Positions 44,261 to 55,900 of a DNA stretch of 64,000 nucleotides are shown here, one piece after another (the first letter of the stretch is position 1; each line of letters begins with the position of its first letter). The notes under the pieces were generated by a model, which worked only from the letters and a program-made list of their open reading frames with translations, was not told the origin of the DNA and did not search any database. The DNA lies in the NCBI GenBank assembly GCA_949987705.1, contig OX465282.1:5134501-5198500 (forward strand). Reading direction: 5' to 3'. The DNA is from Thereva unica (Eukaryota > Arthropoda > Insecta > Diptera > Therevidae). A program made the translations under genes and the position numbers.

Positions 44261-44788
44261 TGGGCTGTAGTGTCATTGAACTGAACCAGATTCTTAGGCC
44301 CATTCGTACTGACTAACTTCACCAAACCTTTTGTAGGGTGTTTAATTCCAGACGGATATGAGCCATGAAGGCATTACTTCGGGCTGGCGTCATCAATTTA
44401 ACCATTAAAAGAAGAAGGGATTCCTCAACGATGCTCACTAGCGTTATATATAAGTGGCCAGCATTCTACCGAGGAGATCCTGCCTCTAGGCTCTGTAGGT
44501 CTCTAGCCCAGTCTAAAAAAAAGAATCACCTTCTAGTCTAAGCTCAGTGGTGTTAACCTTTGTAACTCTCATTCCCCCGCTATTGCGTCACAGATAAGTG
44601 TTTTAATTCACACAAGATATTGAGTGAAACGAATTGATTCGTGTATTATCCATGCTCAATTAGGCGACGGTTTTGATGCACAATAGGAATTAAGTCGGGT
44701 ATCATCAACTTAAGCAATTATGAGCGACAATTCTTTAGGTAAACTGCTGAAGTTCTTCAAGCGTACTACCCTCAAAATCATTGGGATT
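44261..44788. other. Unassigned repeat-like sequence
   Basis: 44290-44460 echoes 43640-43745 (for example ACCAAACCTTTTGTAGG against TCAACTCTTTTGTAGG, and TTAAAAGAAGAAGG in both), so a tandem or repeated element tail is present. A family A tail-like GTCTAAGCTCAG lies near 44537. Confidence 0.35.
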
Positions 44789-45030
44789 GGGGGCTAATCA
44801 TTGAACACGATTCGATTGAAATAATTTACGATTTGGCTTACGATTGTTTGCCATATGAACGTACGATTTTTCATTTAACGAAGTAACGACTTTTTCTAAC
44901 ATACGATTCCACTTTCGACTACTCAAATGCCTTTCAAAACTTTTACAACTGAAAGACGATTCGGCTTCAAAATCAGTGATTCCATATTACGATTAATTTG
45001 AATCGAATCGTATTCAATTACTAGGCCCCT
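44789..45030. mobile_element. MITE-like element with inverted GGGGCCTARTMATTGAA ends
   Basis: The left edge GGGGCTAATCATTGAACACG and the right edge read inward AGGGGCCTAGTAATTGAATA continue into ACGATTCGATT on both sides. The interior repeats ACGATT words. Exact ends and target duplication are not resolved. Confidence 0.5.
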
Positions 45031-46195
45031 GGTTCAGACGATGCTGCTAATATCATGCACTTGACTCTCTTCTTAAATTTGTCACCAATTGCCATAGGGG
45101 AGACCTGTGAAAACCTTCATACCTTTTACAGCCTCTTGTATCAAGTATCAACCAGTTTTGTGCTTCAATCTTTTAGATGATATCCAATCATCCCCAAAAC
45201 CGTCTCATCCGAAATCTCCCCGTCGATAAAACAAAAAAAAAATAAAATAGATACAAAAGGTTTATATGCACAAAATCTTCCCAAATCCCCTAGCTCCATC
45301 CCTGTATAATATTTCATCCCTTTCAAAGGACCCAATTCAACAACAAAAAATAACCCCAAAAAATTTCACGTCTACATTTTCAAAGCCCACTGTTAACATG
45401 TGACGAAAGTAACTTTTCGAAATTCTTACAGCGCAAGCTCCAAAAAATCCACCCCCAATTATATTTTCCTGTACGAATGTGTATAGTAGAAAAAGGACAC
45501 ACAGAACTAGGGTGAGACAATAACCAGGTAAGTGACTGTCTCTCAAAAAACTCTTCTTTTTAGCCTTATTAGGAAACTCTTCTTGCATAAGAAAGAAAAG
45601 AGACTTTCGTCCCCTAAGTAGAGTATTCTATGCCAAAGAGAATTCTATAGAGTAGAGAAAGGTATGAACGTAATATTCAACCGCACATTTCATATGCACG
45701 CATCCCCTATAATTGATGGTGGTATCCACACTCACTACAAGAAGAATCACAAAGACCAGCATTAGGGATTTTAATTTTGCAGAGTTCTGTACATCAATGA
45801 CGTCAATAAATTCACTTATCATCATTCGTCTTGATAAAATTTGCATAAAGCCCAGATTGGTGATTGCACAGAAGAGTTTTATGCTACAAACATATATAAA
45901 AATAAGGAAATGAGTCGAGGATTGTAATAATTGTTTGTTAGCGGGGAGGAAACGTTAATGAACCACCACCTCGTCATTTTTGAGATTTGTGGTGGTTAAT
46001 AGATGAAAGAAAGGCAAACAGGCGGCTTTAAGGGTGGTAATAATCTGAAATTTAAGTGTAAAAAGATTAAATTACAGAGATTTTAGGTTTTTAAGTGAGA
46101 TTTTTATTATTTACACTAATAAATATAAAGAATCACCTACTAATATTAATTAATTAGTAAACAGCCTTATAGTTAAGGGGAAAAAATTATGCCTA
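45031..46195. other. Intergenic AT-rich DNA; 3' flank of Dph1
   Basis: No gene motif. A minus-strand AATAAA (46108-46103) lies about 90 bp beyond the Dph1 stop and is the likely polyadenylation signal for that gene. Confidence 0.4.
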
Positions 46196-47512
46196 TCATG
46201 TTTTTATATCTAAAAGATCATCCTCCTTCTCCAGCTCTGCTCTAACACACCGTCCGCAACATCCAGCTGATGGTTTATTCTCGCACTCTCCAACTGCTGG
46301 TGGTTTGAAGTTCGGTGTCCATGGTCCTAGGCTGTTTGTGGCATAGAAGTCCATTGGGTAAGCATTGTTTGGTTCGAGATTATTTGGTGTCCATTCAACA
46401 TCTCCCAGAACAACAGAGAGCTCGTATGGGGATAGTAGCGGTTTTTTGAAGGCGCTTCCCCAATCTATTGATAGTCGTGGACATGCAACTTGAACAAACG
46501 CGTCAATATCCTGGAAAAGTTCCAATTTCTGCGGGAATATCTCTGATAGTAGTATTACTTGTGTAGTATATCCTTTCTTATGTAGTCTTTTCTCTAGGAA
46601 CTGTAGTACACGTGTTGATCCCTGCCTGCCAAGTGTGCCGAGTATTATACCGAACTTTTTCGCATTTTTAGCTTCTTTAATCTGTCCATGACGTATAGCC
46701 TGCATTGCTTTGTGATCATACTCCTCAATAGTGAATTTCTTCTCATATGGATCATACTTGTATGCCTTAACTCTAGGATTTGCGATCATAGCCGATTCCA
46801 GATGGAATCTACCATCACCAAGATATATTAATGTACGAACTTTATCTGGAAGTTGTGGGGATGTACAACCGAGTATTTCCCCAGGACTTAACGGTTTTGC
46901 TTGTGGTATCAGGATGTCATATCCTAATTTTCTTAAGTGTCCAGCAGCACCTTGTAGTGTTGTTACAAACTGTATTGTACTAACCAAAGCTATTTGTCCG
47001 GTGGTATCGGAATTAACTGGGAAATTTAACTTGACCGATTCGATAAAATGCAACGGATCTATCTTAATATCAACAAAAACATATAATACACGAACATTAT
47101 CAGTTTGATCAACTGGTATTAAGCAACTATGTCCATAATGTACTAACAAATCAGCTCCCAATGCCTTTGCTGTGTAATCATCAATGCAGCATGCACCATA
47201 TGTAACATCACCCATAACAACAGTATCAGCATCCGTGAAACGTTCAATTATATCACTGATAACAAGCGAAAACATTAACAGACCTTCGGGCAGCTGTAGT
47301 GCAACTCGCTTGGCCTTGAGCTCTCTAGCACGCCAAATTGTCTTGTGTATCTCAAAATTATAATTAGCTGGCAATCGGTCAATAGCTGCATTCAATTCGG
47401 CATTACTTAACAATTCTGCAGGGATTCGATTTATTTTCGCCTTCGGTTTAAATACCTTCTTTGGTTTTGCCCTAACGACAACGACCCCCGGAGGTGCTTC
47501 AACTTGAATCAT
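46196..47512 (-). CDS. Dph1: Diphthamide biosynthesis protein 1 (2-(3-amino-3-carboxypropyl)histidine synthase subunit 1)
   Basis: Dph1 pairs with Dph2 to transfer the 3-amino-3-carboxypropyl group of S-adenosylmethionine to the diphthamide histidine of elongation factor 2, using a [4Fe-4S] cluster, in the cytosol. The 438-residue single-exon ORF is full length. Key blocks are [11 protein letters not shown] (about 72-82), [15 protein letters not shown] with C108, [24 protein letters not shown] with C216, GTLGRQGST, and [13 protein letters not shown] with C344. The 108/216/344 spacing matches the three cluster-binding cysteines of the family. An extra C-terminal cysteine group (C410, C418, C419, C422) is present. 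The start at 47512 gives a basic N-terminus, as in relatives. No break is seen. It is divergent from the MEIOB-type gene, 1.4 kb apart. Confidence 0.96.
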   Translation of the reverse strand: MIQVEAPPGVVVVRAKPKKVFKPKAKINRIPAELLSNAELNAAIDRLPANYNFEIHKTIWRARELKAKRVALQLPEGLLMFSLVISDIIERFTDADTVVMGDVTYGACCIDDYTAKALGADLLVHYGHSCLIPVDQTDNVRVLYVFVDIKIDPLHFIESVKLNFPVNSDTTGQIALVSTIQFVTTLQGAAGHLRKLGYDILIPQAKPLSPGEILGCTSPQLPDKVRTLIYLGDGRFHLESAMIANPRVKAYKYDPYEKKFTIEEYDHKAMQAIRHGQIKEAKNAKKFGIILGTLGRQGSTRVLQFLEKRLHKKGYTTQVILLSEIFPQKLELFQDIDAFVQVACPRLSIDWGSAFKKPLLSPYELSVVLGDVEWTPNNLEPNNAYPMDFYATNSLGPWTPNFKPPAVGECENKPSAGCCGRCVRAELEKEDDLLDIKT

Positions 47513-48906
47513 GATTTTCTCGTTTTCGTTTGCTTCTTTTTCACTTTAAAATAAATTATTATAAAATTAAACAAAACCACAAATTTCTGTTTACTTTCTC
47601 AGACACAACCTTTGTGCAAAACCCACTTTTTATTATTCAATTTTTTTCGTCTTTTCTTTGTTATTTGTTGTGTTATTTCACACTCCTTCCCTCTATGCTC
47701 GTCGGTCGTTTTATGTTCCACCACCACTTCTGCTGCCCAAGACTGGTTCAACCATAACGAAAATTGAGGAAGTCACGTACACCAGTTTCAAGTAAATTTT
47801 CTATAATTTCTACAGTTTGTCACAATATTTTTATGATTTTATTTAATTTTTTATTTATAATTAAATATGTTTAATGTAGTTTTTTTAATAATTTCTTTTA
47901 ATTAATTGAAAATATCTTTTAAGTAATAATTTGACACTAAAATGCGTGCTACTTAGGCAATCACGTACAAAATGTCAAGTTTATTTTGATATGGGGAAAT
48001 TCTATGGATTTATTCTGAGTGAAGTTAGTTGCGGTTTGACTTGATTCAATTTTATTTCAACACGGAAATGGGGAGGTTAAGGTGGGCAAACAGGTATTTT
48101 AACGTCGTTGACTGTTTTAAAACGTTTTTCGTGTTGTTTTTTTTTGATTAAATTTTTTCATCGTGTATACCAATCATAATATTTCGCAAACCTACATAGA
48201 ATGAGCGCAGGCTCTCATCTTTAGAAGCTTGCATGTACGTGGAAAATCTCTCGATGTTGTGGATTGGAGAAATATAAGTTTGGCCAATTTAACAAATTTG
48301 TATATTATTTGAAATAATATTTCTAACTAAGGTAAATGAAACCAAAACCAAAAGCTTACTCCAAGAGCAGCAAGCTGAAAGAGGTTTCAAATGATACCAG
48401 ACAGGCATAATGGACTAGCTGGCTCTAGGGTCCATTGTGAGTGGGCTCCTAATTTTGAACTCTTGCCAAATAAACTCAAGGCATCTTGAACGCTCGTATA
48501 TGGAAGCCTTAATTTATGGATGATGAGCTTAATTCGTCATTCAAACTTAGACAATATTTGATCTGTACTTTCTTGTTCATGTAAGAGCAATTATTGGTAT
48601 CTAGACGATCGTACTCTGATAGAATATACCGAATGCTGGATATCCAGCCATGGCCTGGTGAACTCTAAGCGGTTCTTGTTTGGGCCGCCTCGTAACACGA
48701 ATTAATTACTGGGTGCATATGTATAAAAAAGTGAAATTTATAAAAAGTTGGCATTACCACTCAAGATGAACAAAATAAAAATTATTATTACCAAAGAACA
48801 TGTTTTAACAACATACCGCTAACAGCGCCATTCGACACAAACTAAAACAGTTTTAAAAACAGTAATTTTTCAAAATTTCGTGTTAAACAAAAAAGGATTA
48901 AAAACC
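47513..48906. other. Shared intergenic region between divergent Dph1 and MEIOB-type genes
   Basis: It must contain both promoters. No TATA box, initiator or known motif set is convincing. The 47520-47760 part is pyrimidine-rich on the plus strand. 48180-48700 is slightly GC-richer and may be old repeat. Confidence 0.4.
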
Positions 48907-50474
48907 ATGTCTATATTACAAAGAAAACAGTTAAAAGAACTTTCATTAGAAACAACAGACGCTCTATTAATCGGTTTAATTATTGGCAAAACCGAATCTC
49001 GTGTATTTCAATCAAAAAACTCTTCCGAAATTCGTGGCGTTATAACATTTACAGTGCGTGACAGTTCCCGCCATTTTACAAATTGTAAATTTTGGGGCAA
49101 GAAAGAAACTGTTGAAAATTATGAAAAAACATTGAAAATTAATGATATTATTAATATATATTCACCAAAAATCATTCCAGTTAGAAATAGTAATACATTT
49201 GAAAAGATTTTCCATCCATTAACATCGACGCCATTTTCTTTAGTCGTTAACGAAGAAATTGGACAAATACTGCATCATCCTAAGGAAGATTTAGTTAATC
49301 AAAATGATTTAAAATTATTATTTAATATTCCGATAAAGCCGTTAACTGGTTCCTTAAATCTAGCTGATGTTCATGCAAATGGTTTGCAGAATGCTGGAGA
49401 ATTTGTTGATCTTCTTGTGGTGGTTGGACGATTAAAGCCAGTTCGTAGTGTTCGAATGAAGTCGGGCGATTATCGAGGCTGTTTGGAGGTTATTTTCGTG
49501 GATAAAAGTTTTACTGGCGGAATGGTGTTGACTATTTGGCATAAGGATTGGATTGAAAGAGCCCAGCAATTTTGGGAGCCACTACAGACTGTTATTCACT
49601 TGATCGATGCTCGTGTCGGATACTCGACATTCTATAAGTCAACTGTTTTGGGACTAAGTAGCCGGACATTGTTAGTAGAGAATCCTAAAGGAAAAGAGAC
49701 GGAAGCTTTGCTGTTATTTGCGAGTACCGTGTCGTTGTCGGATGTAGACAATTGGGGACATGGAGGTTATGAGCTTCCAAGTGGTAAGATTAGAAAGTCT
49801 AGAATTTTTTACATATCCAAGAACTTAAGGTCGTCGGCTTACTCATCTTATATAAACCTTTTCTTTCAGCCGAATCTATAACGACTATAATGACCATCCA
49901 ACAAATCTACGACCGTGCTAATGGTACTATTGCTGTAAAAGATGAAATGTTTACTGTTGTCCTTTATGCAATGGTGACAAAATTTGATTTAGATGGAACA
50001 ACTCGGATTATAGGAAAAAAGTGGTTTGTTCCATCTATATATATATCTAAAAAAAAACCAACATTGTTCTTCTATATTTCTAGCAAATTCTGTAAACGTA
50101 AAGTCCTAAAAAATCAAGAATATTGCAACTTAGAACAGTGCCAAATGAGCGTGTCCTTCAACAACAACACCGGAGATAAATTTGAGTATTTTTTTGACAT
50201 CAACTTACATTTTACAGATCATACAGGTACGCTGCTGGAAACTTACTTGAGTGGACACTATGCTGAGAAAGTTTTGGGCTATACTATTGAGGAGTTTCGT
50301 CAATTGAATGATGGTCAGAAAACTGGTTTAAAGTGGAAATATCTTATGGAGAGATTCGCTGCTAAAATGATAGTTAAGAAGAAATCGGCTGTTAGATCTA
50401 CAATGACGGTTATTGTGGTTGAATTAGTACCTGTTGAAATTGATGATGTCGCTGATAAAATTTTAGTTTATTAA
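48907..50474 (+). CDS. hdm: Meiosis-specific OB-fold protein, MEIOB/hold'em type (three exons)
   Basis: MEIOB-type proteins are RPA1-like single-strand DNA-binding factors needed for meiotic recombination. Exons by my reading: 48907-49783, 49870-50023 and 50084-50474 (introns 86 and 60 bp). This gives 473 residues, very close to the vertebrate length. Matching blocks are LIGLIIGKTESRVF, FTVRDSSRHFTNCKFWG, NLADVHANGLQNAGEFVDLL, TIWHKDW, ALLLFASTVSL, TIQQIYDRANGT and the final LHFTDHTGTLLETYLSGHYA. The second intron is in frame and could be read through, but removing it with a GTTTGT donor turns a Trp codon into Cys344 and restores a zinc ribbon C344-x2-C347-x10-C358-x4-C363. Translation starts at ATG 48907; the frame opens slightly upstream without another ATG. 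Confidence 0.88.
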
Positions 50475-50489
50475 GTTGAGTAAAGAGTT

Positions 50490-51040
50490 TGAAAATAAAT
50501 TCCTCTTTTAGTTGTACCAGTAAATTTTCGATGTCTTCCTTTTTTCTTGCGAGCAGCAGTCCGTCGTCTACATAAATAGCAATAATAAGTAGATCGCCAT
50601 TCTTCTGTTTAATGAAAACACATGGATTATATGTAGGCGTTACACGTGAATCCAGTGGACCTTAAGCGTTTAGTTATCCTTTGATTCCAGCTTCAGTCCA
50701 TAAAGACTTCGAATTAATTTACAGACTCTTTTAGAACCATCATCGTATCCTTTGGGTTGAAACATGAAAATTGATTTCTCTTAAGTTTCCGTTTAAAAAG
50801 GATGTTTGTTAGATTGCTGCAAACCAAAATAAAAAGCGAACAGTATCATGACGAACCACAGGACAGAAGGTTTCATGGCAATCAATGCCAAATTTCTGAC
50901 CAAATCTTCGTAATATTCTTCCAATGAGACTGCATCCCCTCTTTCATCGTCTTAGTGCAATCTTCTTTCTGTGGAACTTGTGGATTTCTAACTGTGGGGT
51001 CATATGAAGCAATTGGTATAGGCAGCCACTTCGACTACCA
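50490..51040 (-). mobile_element. Ty1/copia reverse transcriptase fragment
   Basis: Minus strand: near 50520-50625 it reads YNPCVFIKQKNGDLLIIAIY followed by VDDGLLLARKKEDIENLL. This is the copia palm with the Y-V-D-D motif and the preceding P-C-V/L-F block. Near 50700-50740 is RVCKLIRSLYGLK, the copia VCKLxKSLYGLKQ motif. Stops and a small gap separate the two. It sits 15 bp beyond the MEIOB-type gene's stop, in opposite orientation. Confidence 0.7.
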
Positions 51041-51129
51041 GAGAGGAGTTATTAACAAAAATATCTGTTTATATCTGTCAGGTAAAGAGTTTTCAAAATT
51101 TTAGGAACGGATCATTGAGTGATAGTTAT

Positions 51130-52610
51130 TTGTGAATGAAATATAGCCAAAAAACCCGAGCTAACTGGAGGCTTGAAGTGTTCCACGAGTTTTTGAAGAA
51201 CTGTAAAACTAAAATATTCACCATCCTTATTTTATGTGGTGCACTTTGTGGAGTATTCTCCGCCCCTAAACCCTTAGGGTCTTCTTTTGAAGCCCTATTC
51301 TTTAACATAATGCCAGTGCTGCCGGAAAGTACCCGATTACAAAAAGGTTGCGCTGCAGCTTGTTCCCGTCTACAGCAACAAGGCTCGCTCCTCAAAGGCT
51401 TAGGGCGGCCCATCATAGAGGGCGCACCGACCTCTACTGACTGTAGGGCTGTTCTGAGCCCTGAGCCAATTCGGCTACCGCCTCCAGAAGACTTCCTTGC
51501 ACGGTAACTAGTTGTTTTGTGGTCAGAAGAGTCTCCAGACTGTTAGTTGCAAGCACGCCAATTCTGACACTTTCCGCTATTTGACAGAAGGTGGGCTTTG
51601 TAGTCGTTCTAGACTTCATTATGGGTGCGTCCGACTTTTCTGAAGGCTTTTCAAACCATATGGCCAAAGCCTTAGCTCTTTTCGCAGGGTTATTATGCCC
51701 TAGAGAACATCCAGATGATCTAACCCTCTACTTATTAAGAAAATCGGTATCCCTTTCTTCCACGGGGTCCACGCAGACCCTACCAGCCTCTACACGGGTG
51801 TAGTCAGCTTCCAGATATCGCATAAAACGTTTTCGGGCTGCGCCACCCCGTCTTTTGAAAGCGGTCGTTTTTTCGAGTCGCCTCTCCGGTTAGGTGCCCT
51901 TACTTCCGCAGGAGATCTAAGGAGATCTCCTAATGAAGGAGTGATCTCAACGTACTCCATCCCTGGGTTTACGGGCTCAGACTGCTTTCCCTGAAGAAGA
52001 ATCCCGAAAACTTTCCTTCACTGGGACCACATTCGACACCTTGAAGCTTTCCTTCATCCAAAAATATCGAACTGGCCTAGTAGATCGTTATTTTGGCCCC
52101 AAAAATGTTTGGAGCGTTAAGAAGTGCTCCATCTTCAAAAGTTTTTTAAGGTAATTTTATATTGATACCACGAGCTCGGCGAGAAAGGACGGTCGCCCAT
52201 GGCAGAGCTCCGTATCACCAATGGAAGGCCAATTCAAACCGAAGTTTGCCTGGTATTCGCAGTTTATTGTTAGAAGTACATTCACGCAGTACCATTCATA
52301 ACTTCAGCACGATTGTTTATACATTAGGATTGCGCCGCCACATTCAGTCTGCTGCATGGACCGCGAGCAGGATGTGGTCTAAGGCCATGTACGATCGGTC
52401 TTGGAGTCAGTGCTCCCTGCTTGTGCCGTGTTCGAGTCATATTGATGAGTACATAGACTTGGCTAGCTACAAAAACGCCCTCAAAAAGTGCCATCAAAAT
52501 TTTATTTTTTGTTCGAAATTGTTTTTCGCATTCATTTTGGCGCCCCTTACCACCTGGCGCCTAGAACGAGTGGCTGCTAAGCTGCCATCTTGGCTCTCTG
52601 CTCTACCCTG
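51130..52610 (-). mobile_element. I-like non-LTR element (family C), 5' part, copy A
   Basis: It is matched nearly base for base by 59860-60346 plus 61740-62750, the same element split by a foldback insertion. The minus-strand frame 51434-51667 carries the ORF1-type block ESVRIGVLATNSLETLLTTK, shared with 6466-6684. The right edge (about 52490-52600) carries the hAT-like CTCTAGGCGCC-type sequence seen at 5710 and 62700. It is inactive. Confidence 0.65.
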
Positions 52611-52939
52611 GTTTCATCAAAACTAATCAACGAGCCACCATAAGAGAAATGTTGTCTTGTGACCTTCCTGATCATAGCCTCCCAACATATCGTAAATCAT
52701 TCAGAGACCCCTGAACTTGAATTGTTTAAATGGTCTAGCGACTTTTTCACCATTCTACATTCTGAGAACGATACAAAAACTTCAATCAGTTAATATTATT
52801 AATCAAAACATTCCTTGACTTTATTATCATATTCCGCATAAATTTTCAACAAAAAAAATATAGAAAGAAGAAAAAAAATCTCAAAATTTCTCCCTCAAGT
52901 GCTAAAGTGGTTGCCGCAATAGAATAGTACACGAACATC
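52611..52939 (+). promoter_or_regulatory. Upstream region of the DNAI2-type gene
   Basis: This 330-bp AT-rich stretch separates the mobile-element block from the start codon and must include the 5' UTR, and perhaps the promoter. No specific element can be named. Confidence 0.3.
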
Positions 52940-55900
52940 ATGGCCAGAGCATTGGAGTTCCCCTATGTACGCGAAAGACGCGAATTTGGACGACAGTGTC
53001 TTTTTACAGACCGAAATGAGCTGCTAGTGGACTATCCACCAAATCACTCGCTCTTCTATAAACATTTCATCCTAAGGAATCCTGTCCATCGTCCTCAAAA
53101 CTTGGCACCACAATACGCCTTGAGTGAATGCAATACCGAGATTATCGGATTGATACATCGCGGTGTATTGCATAACGAAGGTGGTTGGCCAAAGGATGTC
53201 AATGCGAACGATGAGGAGCAGGTTCTGCGATATAGGAAAAAGATTGAGAGAGACGAAGCATGGGGCAAAGTTGTTGGGGATTTGACTAAGGTAATGTTAG
53301 TTTGTTTTTTGGATGATTGGTTTTATTAAGTAATATATTCACAGCCAACAGTGTCAACAATGTTCCAAAATACTGCTGTTAACATTTACGAAGAATACTT
53401 TCAAGACATACCGCCAGCAACACTAATTCAGGACTTCACATGCGAAAGTATAAATCTGTTTCATGACTGCGCCTCGAAGCCTCGTCCAGTTACGCATTTA
53501 TCATTTAGTCCAGGAGGAAAGAATTTTTTAGCCCTACACGGTCCACTAAATCCTTTGCTTGTTGATGAAGATGATTACGATAAGGAGTCGTACATTTGGA
53601 CTATGGACAATGAAATAGCTCCACTGCAGAAGATAACTGGGCCAGCTCTAGTAACTGTTGCGGATTATTGTCCAAAGGATGAGAGGATGGTTGCTGGCGG
53701 TATAACGACTGGGTTAGCAACACTGTGGGACTTACGAACTGGTCCAAATCCGGTTGCTATTAGTGAATTGGAATCGGCACATCGGAATCTTGTGTCGGCT
53801 GTGATTTGGGTATCATCGAAATCGAATACGGAATTTTATACGGGTTCTACTGGTGGTGAAATTATTTGGTGGGATACAAGGAAAATGAAGGAGCCTATGA
53901 TGGAAGTACTACTGGATCCAGTTAGGACCTCTATACAGGAGAGGAAGCGTGTACATGGGGTTACTTCTATGGATTTTGAGTATACTATACCGGTTAGGTA
54001 TGTTGTTGTGTTTGGCTGATTGTTTTTGTAAAAATTGTGAAGGTGAGTTTCATCATCTTTGCAGTTTCTTTCTTCTTTGATCCGTTAGCTGGCGGTCCGA
54101 GCGGAACGTCCCAGCAACGGATACGCTGCTCTCGGTGCTACTGGGTCTCGGGCTCTTTTCATGATTCGTTTCCATTCTCGACGATTTTTGGCGATGTCTC
54201 GAGCCTCGACAACTGATAATCTTTCTTCTTTAGATCGCTCTCGATATTCTTTAGCCAGGTTTTCTCGCTGAATTCTCCAGTCTGCCGGACCGTCTCACCA
54301 GAGAAGTTTACGTGGCAAGCAATATCATCCATTCGGCAAGCATATCCAAACAACCGTTGTCGACTTTTTGTATTTCTTCTTTAACCGGGCGATGTGGGAA
54401 ACGTCGTATAAGTTAACCCTTGCTTCGGCATTCGTGTCGACGAAGACGTCGGGGATCATCGAATCGGCTCCGAAGTTGCTGTCGACGTGTCGAATTCCGC
54501 TGCCATCGAATGCTTCACGCATAATCGAAGCAATCACAACGGCCTCTGTGCTGAATGTCGAGTCGTCACGACACGTCAAGTCGATTGTGTTCAAGAAACA
54601 GAGATTAGCCCTCGAATCATGACTTTATACATGGAGGCCATGTCGTGACGACTCAATTTTCAGCACAGGGGCCAACGTTGAAGAGAAGTGACGAAGCGAC
54701 GCCTCCTTGTCGGTCATCTGTTTGAATTGGGAATTCCTCGGATAAGTCGCTTCGAACACGAACGCTGCTGGTTGAGCCATCGTACGACGCTTGGAGAAGT
54801 TGGATGGTTTTCAATGGCACGTGCTCGGTTTCCAAGGCTCCACAAGCTGTTCCAATCGATGCAATCGAAAGCGGATTTGAAATCGATGAAAACGACGACA
54901 GTTCGGTTGCCGTAACGAGTTCTTTCTTCCATAAGCTGACGGAGATCGAATATTCATCCTCGATGTGGTCTAAATCCCGCTTATTCTTTCCGGCTCGTTT
55001 GCTCTCGATGTTTGTGTAGTCTCGATTGTATGATATTTGTAAATACTATACCGACGATAAGTATCGGTTCGATATCGAGAAACTTATTCGTCGGCTGTTT
55101 TATAATAGGTGCTGGACCTTGTGGCTGATGGTTATTGTACAGCTGGTGGAAGAATTTTGTCCACTGCTGCAGGCGATCATGGAGAGAGGTCACGAAAGTA
55201 CATAGTTCCATCCTATTTTTTGCTGTTGTCGTTGTTGTTTTGCTGCCTAAATGCAGGATTGTCTGGTACAGCGTCCGGTACTCGTACCTCGACACCGCTT
55301 CGTCCGTGTCGGCCGCAACGTTATTCCACTCGTTTCGATTTCATTTTCTGTCGAACTTCTTTGTTCAATCGTCGGTATTGCTCGAAATCGACGTGTTTCA
55401 TTCATTTCCGCTGATCGACGACGTCCAGACAGCTGTCTCAGATCTATGGCTGCGTCCGTTTACGGAGACGTAAGCGTTGTCGTTAATTACTCCGTGTCCG
55501 ACGACGGCGGAGTTCAGCCTTTAGAAGTCGTTAGCGTAATTGATTTGCCATTCATCTCAACAGCTATATCAATCTGCTGCTGAGAACCGACGTGATCTAC
55601 CTCACAGTGGGGGTTAAATGCTTGAGTTTATGGATCTCGTCGAAGGTAACGTCTCTGAAGATGAGCCGGGAAAATGCGGTCCTTTCCAGCAGCTTAAGAA
55701 GACTTGAAAGTGCTAATGGCCCATTCAATCTTACCCGCAATGAAAATCCTGTTTTTGCCAAGCGTTTAATCCTATTGATGGGCCGGTGAGCAAGTACTAC
55801 CTCCAATCCAGTGTTAAGTTCTTGGGGCAATCCAGGGTCAGTTACTTGAGAACCCGGGAAATGAGAGCTTCATGGTATCCCTGGTGTTCTCTGTAAAGGA

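Noticed and set aside
48880..48906. Upstream extension of the MEIOB-type ORF
   Set aside because: The extension begins with GTG, not ATG; the first usable start is 48907.
49784..49869. Reading through into KIRKSRIFYISKNLR and so on after the first MEIOB exon
   Set aside because: The GTAAGA donor and TTTCTTTTCAG-type acceptor join the conserved frame; the read-through peptide has no family similarity.
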